The notes under the pieces are model-generated. The model had not been told where the DNA came from, searched no databases, and saw only the letters and a list, made by a program, of their open reading frames with translations. Below, piece by piece: positions 6,792-16,936 of a stretch of 28,285 nucleotides of DNA. Positions within the stretch are counted from its first letter, which is position 1, and each line of letters begins with the position of its first letter. The translations under genes were made by a program, and so were the position numbers. Origin of the DNA: Nemertoderma westbladi (taxonomy: Eukaryota; Xenacoelomorpha; Nemertodermatida; Nemertodermatidae); assembly GCA_032718475.1 (NCBI GenBank), contig JAUCBJ010005022.1, positions 1 to 28,285 on the forward strand, in the 5' to 3' direction.

Positions 6792-9032
6792 TTAAGAATG
6801 CTGTGCCGGCTTGTCAACAAAATTGCACCGCCACAACTCCCTATCACCCATGACATTTGCTAGATCATCCTCATCTTCAAGGCCAGTGTCCTTTAAGATG
6901 CGTCTCAAGAAAGTCATGGGCTGTCCACCATGCTTATTCACTCCATGAGGCTGCCAAAGTACAAGATTATGCACTGGCTGGTCCTCACGGCGAAAGCAAT
7001 GTCCTGCAAAGCGGAGGCGATTTTGTTCTAGTGTCAAGCTTGGGGGAACCAATGAGACACCTCCAATGTTATATAGTGTCTGGTTGGAGATGTGTCCATT
7101 GTACTTGACACAATGAACCCGGCGTAGCATTCTTGTGAATATGCCATCCAGAGATTTGGTGTCCTCAGCAGTTAGAGCCCATCATGGACTCCCGTATAGG
7201 AGTACTGGAACTACTGCTGCTCTAAATAATCGGACCTTAAGTTTCCGATTAATTCTTGGTGACTTCCAAATCCTGGAAAGCCTATTCAAGGCTGCCCATG
7301 CCTTTCCCTTACATATTCGAAGGTCCTCACCTGACTTCCGGATCCATGATCCCAGGTAACAGAAGTCGTCCACATGCTCAAGCATACCATCCTTTGAACT
7401 TATGTTCATCCGATCAGAGACTTGCTGAGGACTTTCAAAGTTAACTGTCAAAATTTTGGTCTTTCTGGAGTTAATAAAAAGACCAACACTAGAAGCAGCA
7501 TGTTCTAATGAGCTGAGGAGCCGTTGGGCTCCCTCTAATGTTTCTGAGAGTACTCCTAAGTCATCAGCAAAGTCTAGATCAGTTAGGTACTTGGCAGGAT
7601 TTCCTCGACTTCTGGTGCCAGTAGGTCGAGTTATCATCACCCCATCATCATTATGATGATCTAAGGACATGCGTAGAATATAGTCAACCACAATAATGAA
7701 CAAGAATGGTGCAAGTGTGTCTCCTTGGAGGACGCCCCATAACACTTCAATTGGTTCTGTGTCACCGTCAACAGTAGACACAAATGTTGTCTAACCATCG
7801 TATACTGATCTGATTGCTGCAATAATTTCATCAGGAATCCCATATAATGAAAGTATGCAGAACATACGTGAGCGAGAGACTGAATCAAAGGCCTTGAAGA
7901 AGTCAACAAAGATAACAGCCAGATGCCTGTCTTTCTTTTTTGATACTTCCTCAATATTCCTTCTAAGTGCCAAAATGGGCTACATGGTCCCACGACCTTT
8001 ACGGAACCCATTCTGATTTCCACGGAGCAGTCTCTCAATGGGATCCCTGATGCGATTTAATAGAATCCTATTGTATAGCTTTGCAGCAATCGAGATCAAT
8101 GAGATTCCCCGAAAAGAACCATAGAATGTTAGGTTGCCCTTCTTGGGAACTGGCACCAACTTATTTGTTTTCATTTCTTGTGGGACTCTTGTTGTTCGGT
8201 ACATGTCTACTATGATGAGATAGATGAGCTTTAAACACTCAGGTATTTTAAAGACCTCTGGGGGAACACCATCTACTCCACTGGCACGATTGGTCTTAAT
8301 GCTCTTTGCAGCAGCCTTCACTTCTGCAAAGGAGATATCGCCAATGGGAATATCTGGGAGTACAGACTTAGACACTTTTACTTCTATAAAGTTATCAGGC
8401 AATACCCTGTCATTATTGAGGAGCTTTTCAAAGTGGGCTTTCCAACCATTGAGGCGATCGGCTGGTGATTCAGCCTTAACCTTGGTTGTTGGTTGGCTTT
8501 TCCGCCCAGTAAGCAAATTGATCGATTTCCATGCCTGGGATGATTGCCTGTTGTCGTCAGCATCATTGATGGCATCAACCTGTTGGTTTATTAGCTCCTG
8601 TACATTAACAGAGTACTGCCTGTTCAGGGACCTAGATGCAGCCTTAACTGCATTCTTGGCCGCTGTAGTCTGTTTGAGTCGGGACTCTTTCTGCGCCTTA
8701 TGAAGGTCATTTCGGCACTTCTGAATTTTGTTGTCTGTCCAGGGGGCCCTTTTCCTGTTTCGAGGGTATACAGGAACTGTTTCTGCAGCTGCTAACTTAA
8801 CTGCTTCTGTAAAGGCAGTATAGCCCTCACAGTGATCTGCCGCCTCAGAGGCAAGAGCCTCATACCTGTTGCTCAGCTGTAGTGTGAAGCTGGATCTCAC
8901 ACTTGGCTGTTGCAACAGAGAGGACCAGTCATGCCGCGGCAAGGCAGATTTCGTTGTTCTGCTACCACGCAGACTAAGTCTTACCTTGGCCACAATAAGG
9001 CAGTGATCACTGGAGAAGGGCGAAGTGTAAAT
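6792..9032 (-). pseudogene. LINE reverse transcriptase and C-terminal region, broken by three stop codons
   Basis: One reading frame from about 9032 to the TAA ending at 6792, interrupted by TAG at 7980-7982 (GAG in the related fragment at 13599-14448), TAG at 7791-7793 (position of a Gln codon) and TGA at 7182-7184. In order it has the last endonuclease motif SSDHCLIVAKVRL; a linker (about 8950-8430); RT palm and finger motifs including KLVPVPKKGN, SFRGISL, NQNGFRKGRGT and FVDFFKAFDSVS; GVLQGDTLAPFLF; the catalytic LDFADDLG; GSWI; and a C-terminal segment with LRFAGHCFRRED, typical of this LINE group. The all-in-frame stops and lack of large deletions indicate a young dead copy. It would supply target-primed reverse transcription if intact. 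Confidence 0.92.
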
Positions 9033-9877
9033 GCATAACAGTGGAGCATGGAGCTCCTGTATTTCCTACGAAACAGAATATGGTCTATCTGGGACTTGTG
9101 ACCACTGGGTCCACTATGAGTCCATAGCTTTCCAGTTCGCTTCTTGAACTGGGTTCCAGCCGATAACAATCCATTTCCAGAGATAAAATCCTGAAGATGG
9201 ACAGAATTTCGGTTAACACTATTGCTATTGACCCAGGGCGATGTAGGTGATTGATGCAGACTTGCATTAAAGTCTCCCAGGAATGTTAAGAATGCATGCT
9301 GATCCACTCCATCATTAGCTGTTTGTATATTGTGGTAGAAATTTTCCACCTCCTCTACAGGGGCAACACTAGTTGGAGAATAGCACACAATCAGAACCAC
9401 TTTAGGAAACTTCTTAGCCAGTATTCCAGAACATGATAAGTGGCAACGGATGATGCGGTTAGAGATTTGGTCTATTTTGTCCAATGCTGCATGTGCAGTT
9501 GGATTCATCAATAGACCAATTCCTCCATTGCCACTATTATCTGCTGACGCGAGGGCGAGTCGCCAACCGCCCCCCATGTCCTTAATCAGAACCTCATCAG
9601 TCTGTCCAGTCTGCATTCGGTGCTCTTGAACACCCACTGCGCTAAGAGAAAGCTTATCTGCCAAGGCAGTCAGCTCACCTTGTCGCATTGGGGACCCGAG
9701 TGTTAGGGTGTTTACTGAGGCTAGTCTAGTGACTTGCCTCAGATTCACCAATGGCTTTGTTGGTCGGGGTGGAACATGAGAGTAACCTCCAACTCCAGAA
9801 TCCCTCACCCCATCACAATCTGGCCTCCCTGGTGACCCAGGATTTGGGCCAGAAAGGTCATCAGGAAAGGGACTCAA
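8981..9877 (-). pseudogene. LINE apurinic/apyrimidinic-like endonuclease region
   Basis: A 298-residue open frame that starts with a Pro/Gly-rich leader and enters the endonuclease at about residue 50. It shows VNTLTLG (usual N), VGVQEHRM (catalytic E), VLIVCYSP, LTFLGDFNAS (G-D-F-N) and SQIDHILFRR. The frame then shifts: it reads RPSPVITALLWPR to a stop, while the -1/+1 alternative frame reads the expected final motif SSDH. The single-base indel must therefore lie around 9023-9035, just before the catalytic Ser-Asp-His. An upstream open stretch (9861-10109, minus) in a different frame may be the element's former N-terminus, which would imply a second frameshift near 9870. Confidence 0.88.
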
Positions 9878-10511
9878 AGAATTGTTGGCTGCTCTCTCTC
9901 CAGTACGGGGGTGAGACAGGCAGCCGGTCAGGAGTTAACTGACGCCTGTGAGGCCGATTGTGTCCGGTAATTCCACTGGCCTCTAGTGGCCGGACCTCCG
10001 CATTGCTAATGTAATCCATAGTGGGGGTTGGGGGGTGCTTTTTTGCCGAGTCAGCTCTCGGGGCAAATACCACACCCTGGTTTGCCATTCCACAGGGTGG
10101 GTGTCGCAATGGAATCAGATATGAGGCCCATCACCCATATCTACTCTGGCGCACATGACCCACCATTGGCTGTTGCAGCTCATAAATGCTGGGTCATGCC
10201 CTGTACCCTTTCTGCCAGGTGCAGGTCGCAGTGAAGTGCTCTCAGAGTGGACATGAGAACACTTTACTCCTGACCAGCCATTGGTAGATCACCATCTGCC
10301 TGGTCAGGCCATATACCCCTGCAGCCAAGTATATGGGTCCTTAATCCAGGACCAAGGGCGTCCTTATCCCAGAACGAAGGAGGTCCTAGTTACAGGACCA
10401 GATTTGCCCTAGTAAGAGGGTCTATGCAGCTACAGGTGGCACCTCCTTTATGCTGCATGGAGGGGGCAAGTTTTCTTGATCAATGACCTAGAATACCCGA
10501 CCTGACCTGAC

Positions 10512-12491
10512 TGTACTCCTAGGGCACTGGGTAGTACTCCTAGGGCCAGGGTGGTACTCCTTGGGCACTGGGTGTTACTCCTAGGGCACTGGGTACTCCT
10601 AGGGCACTGGGCGGTACTCCTAGGGCACTGGGTAGTACTCATAGGGCACTGGGTGGTACTCCTAGGGCACTGGGTGGTACTCCTAGGGCACTGGGCGGTA
10701 CTCCTAGGGCACTGGGTGGTGCTCCTAGGGCACTGGGTGGTACTCCTGGGCACAGGGTGGTACTCCTAGGGCACTGGGTACTCCTAGGGCAATGGGTACT
10801 CCCAGGGCACTGGGTGGTACTCCTAGGGCACTGGGTGGTACTCCTAGGGCATTGTGTGGTACTCCATAGGGCACTCCTTTGTCACTTGGTGGTACTCCTC
10901 TAGGGTACTGGGTACTCCCCTAGGGCATTGTGTTCTCCTAGGGCACTGTATGCAACTAGGGCAGTGAGTACTCCTTGGGCACTGGGTGGTACTCCTCTAG
11001 GGTACTGGGTACTCATAGGACACTGGGTACTTCTAGGGCACTGGGTACTCCTTGGGCACTGGGTGGTTCTCCTCTAGGGTACTGGGTACTCCTAGGGAAC
11101 TGGTTACTCCTAGGGCACTGTTTTCTCTCATATGGCACTGGGTACTCCTAGAGCACTGTGTTCTCTCCTATGGCACTGGGTACTCCTAGGGCACAGGTTA
11201 CTCCTAGGGCACTGTGTTCTCTCCTATGGCATTGGGTACTCCTAGGGCACTGGTTACTCCTAGGGCACTGTGTTCTCTCCTATGGCACTGGGTACTCCTA
11301 GGGCACTGGTTACTCCTAGGGCACTGTGTTCTCTCCTATGGCATTGGGTACTCCTAGGGCACTGGTTACTCCTAGGGAACTGGTTACTCCTATGGCACTG
11401 TGTTCTCTCATATGGCACTGGGTACTCCTAGAGCACTGTTCTCTCCTATGGCACTGGGTACTCCTAGGGCACAGGTTACTCCTAGGGCACTGTGTTCTCT
11501 CCTATGGCATTGGGTACTCCTAGGGCACTGGTTACTCCTAGGGCACTGTGTTCTCTCCTATGGCACTGGGTACTCCTAGGGCACTGGTTACTCCTAGGGC
11601 ACTGTGTTCTCTCATATGGCACTGGGTACTCCTAGGGCACTGGTTACTCCTAGGGCACTGTGTTCTCTCCTATGGCACTGGGTACTCCTAGGGCACTGGT
11701 TACTCCTAGGGCACTGGTTACTCCTAGGGCACTGTGTTCTCTCCTATGGTACTGGGTACTCCTAGGGCACTGGTTCTCCTAGGGCACTGTGTTCTCTCCT
11801 ATGGCACTGGGTACTCCTAGGGCACTGGTTACTCCTAGGGCACTGTGTTCTCTCCTATGGCACTGGGTACTCCTAGGGCACTGGTTACTCCTAGAGCACG
11901 GGTTACTCCTAGGGCACTGGTTACTCCTAGGGCACTGGTTACTCCTAGGGCACTGTGTTCTCTCCTATGGCGCTGGGTACTCCTAGGGCACTGGTTACTC
12001 CTAGGGCACTGTGTTCTCTCCTATGGCACTGGGTACTCCTAGGGCACTGGTTACTCCTATGGCACTGTGTTCTCTCCTATGACACTGGGTACTCCTAGGG
12101 CACTGGTTACTCCTAGGGCACTGTGTTCTCTCCTATGGCACAGGTTACTCCTAGGACACTGGTTACTCCTATGGCACTGTGTTCTCTCCTATGACACTGG
12201 GTACTCCTAGGGCACTGGTTACTCCTAGGGCACTGTGTTCTCTCCTATGGCACTGGTTACTCCGAGGGCACTTTGTTCTCTCCTATGGCACTGGGTACTC
12301 CTAGGGCACTGGTTACTGCTATGGCACTGTGTTCTCTCCTATGGCACTGGGTACTCCTAGGGCACTGGTTACACCTAGGGCACTGTGTTCTCTCCTATGG
12401 CACTGGGTACTCCTAGGGCACCGTGTTCTCTTCTATGGCACTGGGTACTCCTAGGGCACCGTGTTCTCTTCTATGGCACTGGGTACTCCTC
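10512..12491. repeat. Minisatellite A, right block with 56-bp higher-order repeat
   Basis: Resumes minisatellite A after the LINE. 10512-10870 has 21-bp GGGCACTGGGTGGTACTCCTA units and 10870-11100 is irregular. From about 11100 to 12491 the array is organised as a three-part unit of 56 bp: 18 bp (GGCACTGGGTACTCCTAG type), 18 bp (GGCACTGGTTACTCCTAG type) and 20 bp (GGCACTGTGTTCTCTCCTAT type). Sporadic loss or gain of subunits shows ongoing unequal exchange. No gene. Confidence 0.93.
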
Positions 12492-13202
12492 ACTTAAAAT
12501 ATCCTTTTCAGAGGAGAACCTTCATAGATAATATCGTAGATTAAGTGTAAAGCTAAAGTCAATAAAATGCAATTGTTCAGGAGAGCCTAAAAATATATGG
12601 AGAGATATAGGGCCTTTCTGCAGTTAAATATTGCCCAATAGGATTCTTGAAATTCACGTAATATAATATTACGTAATAATCATTACTTCCTATTTGTTAA
12701 AGTGTTCAAAACTTCACCAGCTGATAGAGCATGTCTTAAAATGTGGAATTGTATGACTTAGGGCCTTTATGATACTTGAGCTACGATATGTAATAATTGA
12801 ATAAGGATTTGAAATCAACAACTCTAGCTCAGACTTTCGTCCGAGCTCTCTCGACCTACTAGTAGTAGTAGTAGTACGGAAAGCGCCCATTGGATAGCCC
12901 AATGTGAATCGAACTTTTCTAGTTACCCCATCTTATTCTGACCACTTTTCCAAGTGGCTTGGCATCTTGTGTTATAATTGCTCTTCATACAAAGACAATG
13001 TATATATTACATATTTTTCATACTATATGGATGTTAAAAAATATAAAAGATTCCTTAGAATAAATATTGTGTTTTGTCATTTAAAGTTGACAATTATATT
13101 ATGCTTTTTATATCAATATTATAAAATACAAATATATTACAAATTTGAAAATACGTAATTGTATCTTCAAATTTGTATCTAGCTTTTACCAGATTTACTA
13201 AA
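12492..13202. other. AT-rich intronic sequence between the two satellites
   Basis: No gene recognised. It contains a short TAG microsatellite at about 12859-12876 and several direct or inverted AT-rich words. A segment on the minus strand around 12900-12920 reads GTTCGATTC, reminiscent of a tRNA B box, but no A box or cloverleaf could be drawn. Confidence 0.4.
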
Positions 13203-13598
13203 CCACTGCGAGCACGGTATATTGATACCGTTACTAAGACTGCGTGCACGGTATATTTATACCGTTACTAAGACAGCGAGCACGGTATATTTATACCGTT
13301 ACTAAGACAGCGAGCCACTGCGAGCACGGTATATTTATACCGTTACTAAGACAGCGAGCACGGTATATTTATACCGTTACTAAGACAGCGAGCCACTGCG
13401 AGCACGGTATATTTATACCGTTACTAAGACAGCGAGCACGGTATATTTATACCGTTACTAAGACAGCGAGCACGGTATATTTATACCGTTACTAAGACAG
13501 CGAGCCACTACGAGCACGGTATATTTATACCGTTACTAAGACAGCGAGTCACAGCGAACACGGTATATTTATACTATTACTAAGACAGCGAGCACAAA
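13203..13598. repeat. Satellite B, left block
   Basis: Copies of a ~34-bp unit containing CGGTATATTTATACCG and GTTACTAAGACAGCGAGCAC, with an extra CCACTGCGAGCAC insert every one or two units that gives a higher-order pattern. Each unit contains an inverted repeat with arms ACGGTATA and TATACCGT separated by TT. The block is interrupted by LINE sequence. Confidence 0.93.
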
Positions 13599-14448
13599 AA
13601 CCATCGTATACTGATCTGATTGCTGCAATAATTTCATCAGGAATCCCATATAATGAAAGTATGCTGAACATACGTGAGCGAGAGACTGAATCAAAGGCCT
13701 TGAAGAAGTCAACAAAGATAACAGCCAGATGCCTGTCTTTCTTTTTTGATAACTCTTCAATTATCCTTCTAAGTGCCAAAATGGGCTCCATGGTCCCACG
13801 ACCTTTACGGAACCCATTTTGATTTCCACGGAGCAGTCTCTCAATGGGATCCCTGATGCGATTTAATAGAATCCTATTGTATAGCTTTGCAGCAATCGAG
13901 ATCAATGAGATTCCCCGAAAAGAACCATAGAGTGTTAGGTTGCCCTTCTTGGGAACTGGCACCAACTTATTTGTTTTCATTTCTTGTGGGACTCTTGCTG
14001 TTCGGTACATGTCTACTATGATGGGATAGATGAGCTTTAAACACTCAGGTATTTTAAAGACGTCAGGGGGAACACCATCTACTCCACTGGCACGATTGGT
14101 CTTAATGCTCTTTGCAGCAGCCTTCACTTCTGCAAAGGAGATATCGCCAATGGGAATGTCTGGGAGTACAGACTCTGACACTTTTACTTCTATAAAGTTA
14201 TCAGGCAATACCCTGTCATTATTGAGGAGCTTTTCAAAGTGGGCTTTCCAACCATTGAGGCGATCGGCTGGTGAATCAGCCTTAACCTTGGTGGTTGGTT
14301 GGCTTTTCCGCCCAGTAAGCAGATTGATCGATTTCCATGCCTGGGATGATTGCCTGCTGTCGTCAGCATCATTGATGGCATCAACCTGTTGGTTTATTAG
14401 CTCCTGTAGATTAGCAGAGTACTGCCTGTTCAGGGACCTAGATGCAGC
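13599..14448 (-). mobile_element. 850-bp internal LINE fragment inside satellite B
   Basis: Colinear with 7793-8642 of the LINE copy at 6755-10511, the same length (850 bp) with no net indel and only about 20-25 single-base differences by eye. It has neither LINE end. It encodes the RT linker and fingers/palm portion (from about SRSLNRQYS to SVYDG) without a stop, keeping the Glu codon that is a stop in the longer copy, so it was not copied from that copy in its present state. The 10-mer CAGCGAGCAC lies at both edges (13586-13595 and 14445-14454), though part of the right copy coincides with LINE sequence. Confidence 0.93.
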
Positions 14449-14768
14449 GAGCACGTAAGACAGCGATCACGGTATATTTATACCGTTACTAAGACAGCGA
14501 TCACGGTATATTTATGCCGTTACTAAGACAGCGAGCCACAGCGAGCACGGTATATTGATTCCGTTACTAAGACAGCGAGCCACTGCGAGCACGGTATATT
14601 GATACCGTTACTAAGACAGCGAGCACGGTATATTTATACCGTTACTAAGACAGCGAGCCACTACGAGCACGGTATATTTATACCGTTACTAAGACAGCGA
14701 GCACGGTATATTTATACCATTACTAAGACAGCGAGCCACTACGAGCACGGTATATTTATACCGTTACG
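14449..14768. repeat. Satellite B, right block
   Basis: The same CGGTATATTTATACCG / GTTACTAAGACAGCGAGC units as the left block, with more variants near the LINE fragment (AAGACAGCGATCACGG). It ends at GTTACGAGAC, about 100 bp before the splice acceptor of the last KSR exon. Confidence 0.93.
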
Positions 14769-14869
14769 AGACATTATTAATTAGCCCCGTTGGGTTTTCC
14801 CCGAGTCTGCAATCAGCGGTCCCATCGCACTTCCGCTACTTCCGCTAATCCCCGGTTTATTATTTCTAG

Positions 14870-15022
14870 GATATCCTAATGAGTTGTTGGAACTTCGATC
14901 CAGAAAAGCGGCCGATGTTCACCGACCTACTGAAGTTGCTAAACGGCCTCCCTAAACGCCGCCTCAACCGCAGCCCCTCAACTCCGCTTCATCTGAGTCG
15001 GTCGGCTGAGTCGGTTGTATGA
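14870..15022 (+). CDS. KSR: Kinase suppressor of Ras (KSR), last coding exon
   Basis: After the acceptor TTTATTATTTCTAG, 50 codons and a TGA at 15020-15022 encode the end of the KSR kinase-like domain: DILMSCWNFDPEKRPMF, then TDLLKLLNGLPKRRLNRS, ending SRSAESVV. This corresponds to the I-helix segment (CW-F---ERP-F) and the KLPK-NRRLS...KSAE tail found in vertebrate KSR1/2. The conserved Arg of the ERP/KRP motif is present. Codons are GC-rich compared with the surroundings. Phase 0 matches the exon ending at 5862, making the two consecutive. No KSR exon lies between them. RAF is excluded by the KSR-type tail. Candidate poly(A) signals AATAAA lie at 15587-15592, 15913-15918 and 16591-16596. 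Confidence 0.88.
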   Translation, partial: DILMSCWNFDPEKRPMFTDLLKLLNGLPKRRLNRSPSTPLHLSRSAESVV

Positions 15023-16936
15023 ACCGCGACCGGGTAATCGCGTCGGTCCGCGGCATTACCAACCGCGCTGGAAGGAGCATTCGAGCAATCTCAATGAATT
15101 CGAGGCATGGCGCTGATTTATAACGGGTTTACCGGTTTGCTGCATATTTGCTGCGGAATATAAACCTCGCCAATCATTGTGATCGTTTAACGAAGTTTCT
15201 CATCATGGTTATAATATTAATAGTTGAATGGTACTAATGCCCCGTATTTATACTTCATTACTTATATTTTTTATTATTATTATGATTATTTTTCTATATT
15301 TTTGTCTCCGTATATTTATTGAGTCAATTTAATACATTTCCATTCTCTCCCCTCCATCCCACCTTTCCATCACCAAATAGAAACTAGATACTTTAAATAC
15401 TAACTAACTATATTCACCCACCCTTTTTTTTATTTAAATATATTTTTAATCATGACGTAATGATTTACACATCAAAACTCCTCGGGGCTGTGATGGGTTA
15501 AGTAATCTAATTTTTGTTAATTATATAACAAATATTAATTATTAATTAAGTAAGCTAAATGAAATACTTAAATTGTGTCATTATATAATAAAAATATTGC
15601 TTGTTCTACTTTAGGGCTTGGCGATGTGCAGTTTAATTTCCGTTAAAACATTGATTTATCCGCCACAAACAATTTATTACTTTGATTATTTTTATTATTT
15701 AATTCCTTGATTTCTCTTTATTTAAGTTCTAATCACTGGAATAATTTTGGCGAAGTAACCTTGTTACCCTTTATTCAATTGTTTTTATTAACTCTATTAT
15801 TTTTTTCGCGCACCAACCCTATTTTAATCGATTTTGAGTTCCACATTTGTGCAGGATCTATAGTTTTGTATACTGTCACTTATTCGTCACTTAAAGGGCC
15901 AAATATAATTGCAATAAACTCAAAATATGGAAAATAATTCTTATTCATTTAATATCATTGAGGTTATAGGATAATAAGTATCTCCTAATTGGGCTTGCTG
16001 TCTATTCCTGTAGCCGCAACCATAACTGAGAAAGATATTTTAATTCGTCCACTTAGATGTAACAAAACCATAAGCATTTATTTATTTTATTATTCCCGTC
16101 AGTCAAGCTTCTTAATACCCCGCCCTAAAAGTGGCTAACTAATTGTTTATAAAAATATAATGTCGGGAACCATGGAAACTATACATGGGAACCATGTAAC
16201 ATTAAACAATTTAATGTAAAGACTTCATATTTTATAATAATTTGTAAATGTAATTCATAAAGACAGAAGTTCCATGCGCCCCTTCCATAAATAATGATTT
16301 GGTCGTTCTATAGTACTGACTGACACACGGCAGTTACTTACTTATAGCCAGATTTAGTTGTGACTTATTTGTTTTTGATTATTTACCGTAATTTTATACT
16401 TTTGTGGTGCTTGTATGTAAATTATCTTCTCTCTTGTAATGTATTTAAATGATTTTATAAATTGTGTTTGTAATTTAATGCGTGCGAATAATCTAATGTA
16501 CTTTTAACTTAAGGCTACTTATTCCTGATAGTGACGTACATTGGCCGCAAGCGAAAAAAGTGATGTTCAGCGCAAATTGGTCGCAAGTGAAATAAAGTTT
16601 CGTTTATTGTTTTCGTGAGAAATCACTGGCAATGTAAGCTGCTCCTTTACCACTAAGACACATATTTGCGGTCATTTTGCGCCATTAACTCACTTAATTA
16701 ACTTTGCTGTGCTGTATTCCTGTATTGTTCCGAGCTTAACACATACACACATGTCTATACACAAGATAGATCTTAAATTATTATAATACGACATTACAGC
16801 AGTCAATTAACTGTAACATCTTAGTAGAAAATGCAAATAATTGTTAATCAATTTTACTATTTAATTACTAACTTTCAAAGCTTTGTGGTGTGATTATTGC
16901 AAAGCAGTGGTTTTACATCCGGTCCCTACAAGTAAG
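15023..16936. other. KSR 3' UTR and downstream non-coding region
   Basis: The first ~160 bp are GC-rich and contain a nested inverted repeat (CCGCGACC at about 15025 with GGTCCGCGG at about 15045; GGTAAT with ATTACC), then the sequence becomes AT-rich. AATAAA signals occur at 15587, 15913 and 16591. A degenerate pair of TTGGYCGCAAGYGAAAWAAG words lies at about 16541-16562 and 16577-16598. No coding region was recognised; the 76-codon open frame at 15707-15937 has no family signature. Confidence 0.5.

Larger units (their letters stand above)
6755..10511 (-). mobile_element. APE-type non-LTR retrotransposon (LINE, RTE-like), nearly full length
   Basis: A 3.76-kb element read on the minus strand: a 5' region (10511 to about 9880), an apurinic endonuclease domain (9877-8981), a reverse transcriptase and C-terminal region (about 9030-6792), a 3' UTR of only about 37 bp and a short TAGTAGTAG-like tail next to the minisatellite. 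Endonuclease and RT lie in that order in what was one long ORF, now broken by one frameshift and three nonsense codons. The compact size, tiny 3' UTR and short repeat tail fit the RTE group, although I cannot separate RTE from related clades by eye. The few lesions and the 97%-like match to the fragment at 13599-14448 suggest recent activity. It is inserted inside minisatellite A. Confidence 0.9.
5863..14869 (+). other. KSR: Last KSR intron, ~9.0 kb, filled with satellites and LINE sequence
   Basis: Bounded by donor AAG|GTAAATAG at 5863 and acceptor TTATTTCTAG|G ending at 14869, and inferred from the two flanking exons being consecutive parts of the KSR C-lobe in matching phase 0. It holds, in order, about 590 bp of unremarkable AT-rich sequence, a minisatellite, a LINE, the same minisatellite again, about 700 bp of AT-rich sequence and a second satellite interrupted by a LINE fragment. 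Most of the intron is repeat. Confidence 0.85.

Noticed and set aside
8224-8703. 159-residue ORF on the plus strand (and its relative at 14030-14458)
   Set aside because: Antisense of the LINE RT linker. It is retained in both LINE copies simply because the copies are nearly identical.
10448-12042. Several 60-100 residue ORFs in minisatellite A
   Set aside because: All are repeat translations on both strands with no independent start or family.
12859-12925. tRNA gene or tRNA-derived SINE on the minus strand, from a GTTCGATTC word near a TAG microsatellite
   Set aside because: No A box at the right distance, no cloverleaf and no second copy in the window.
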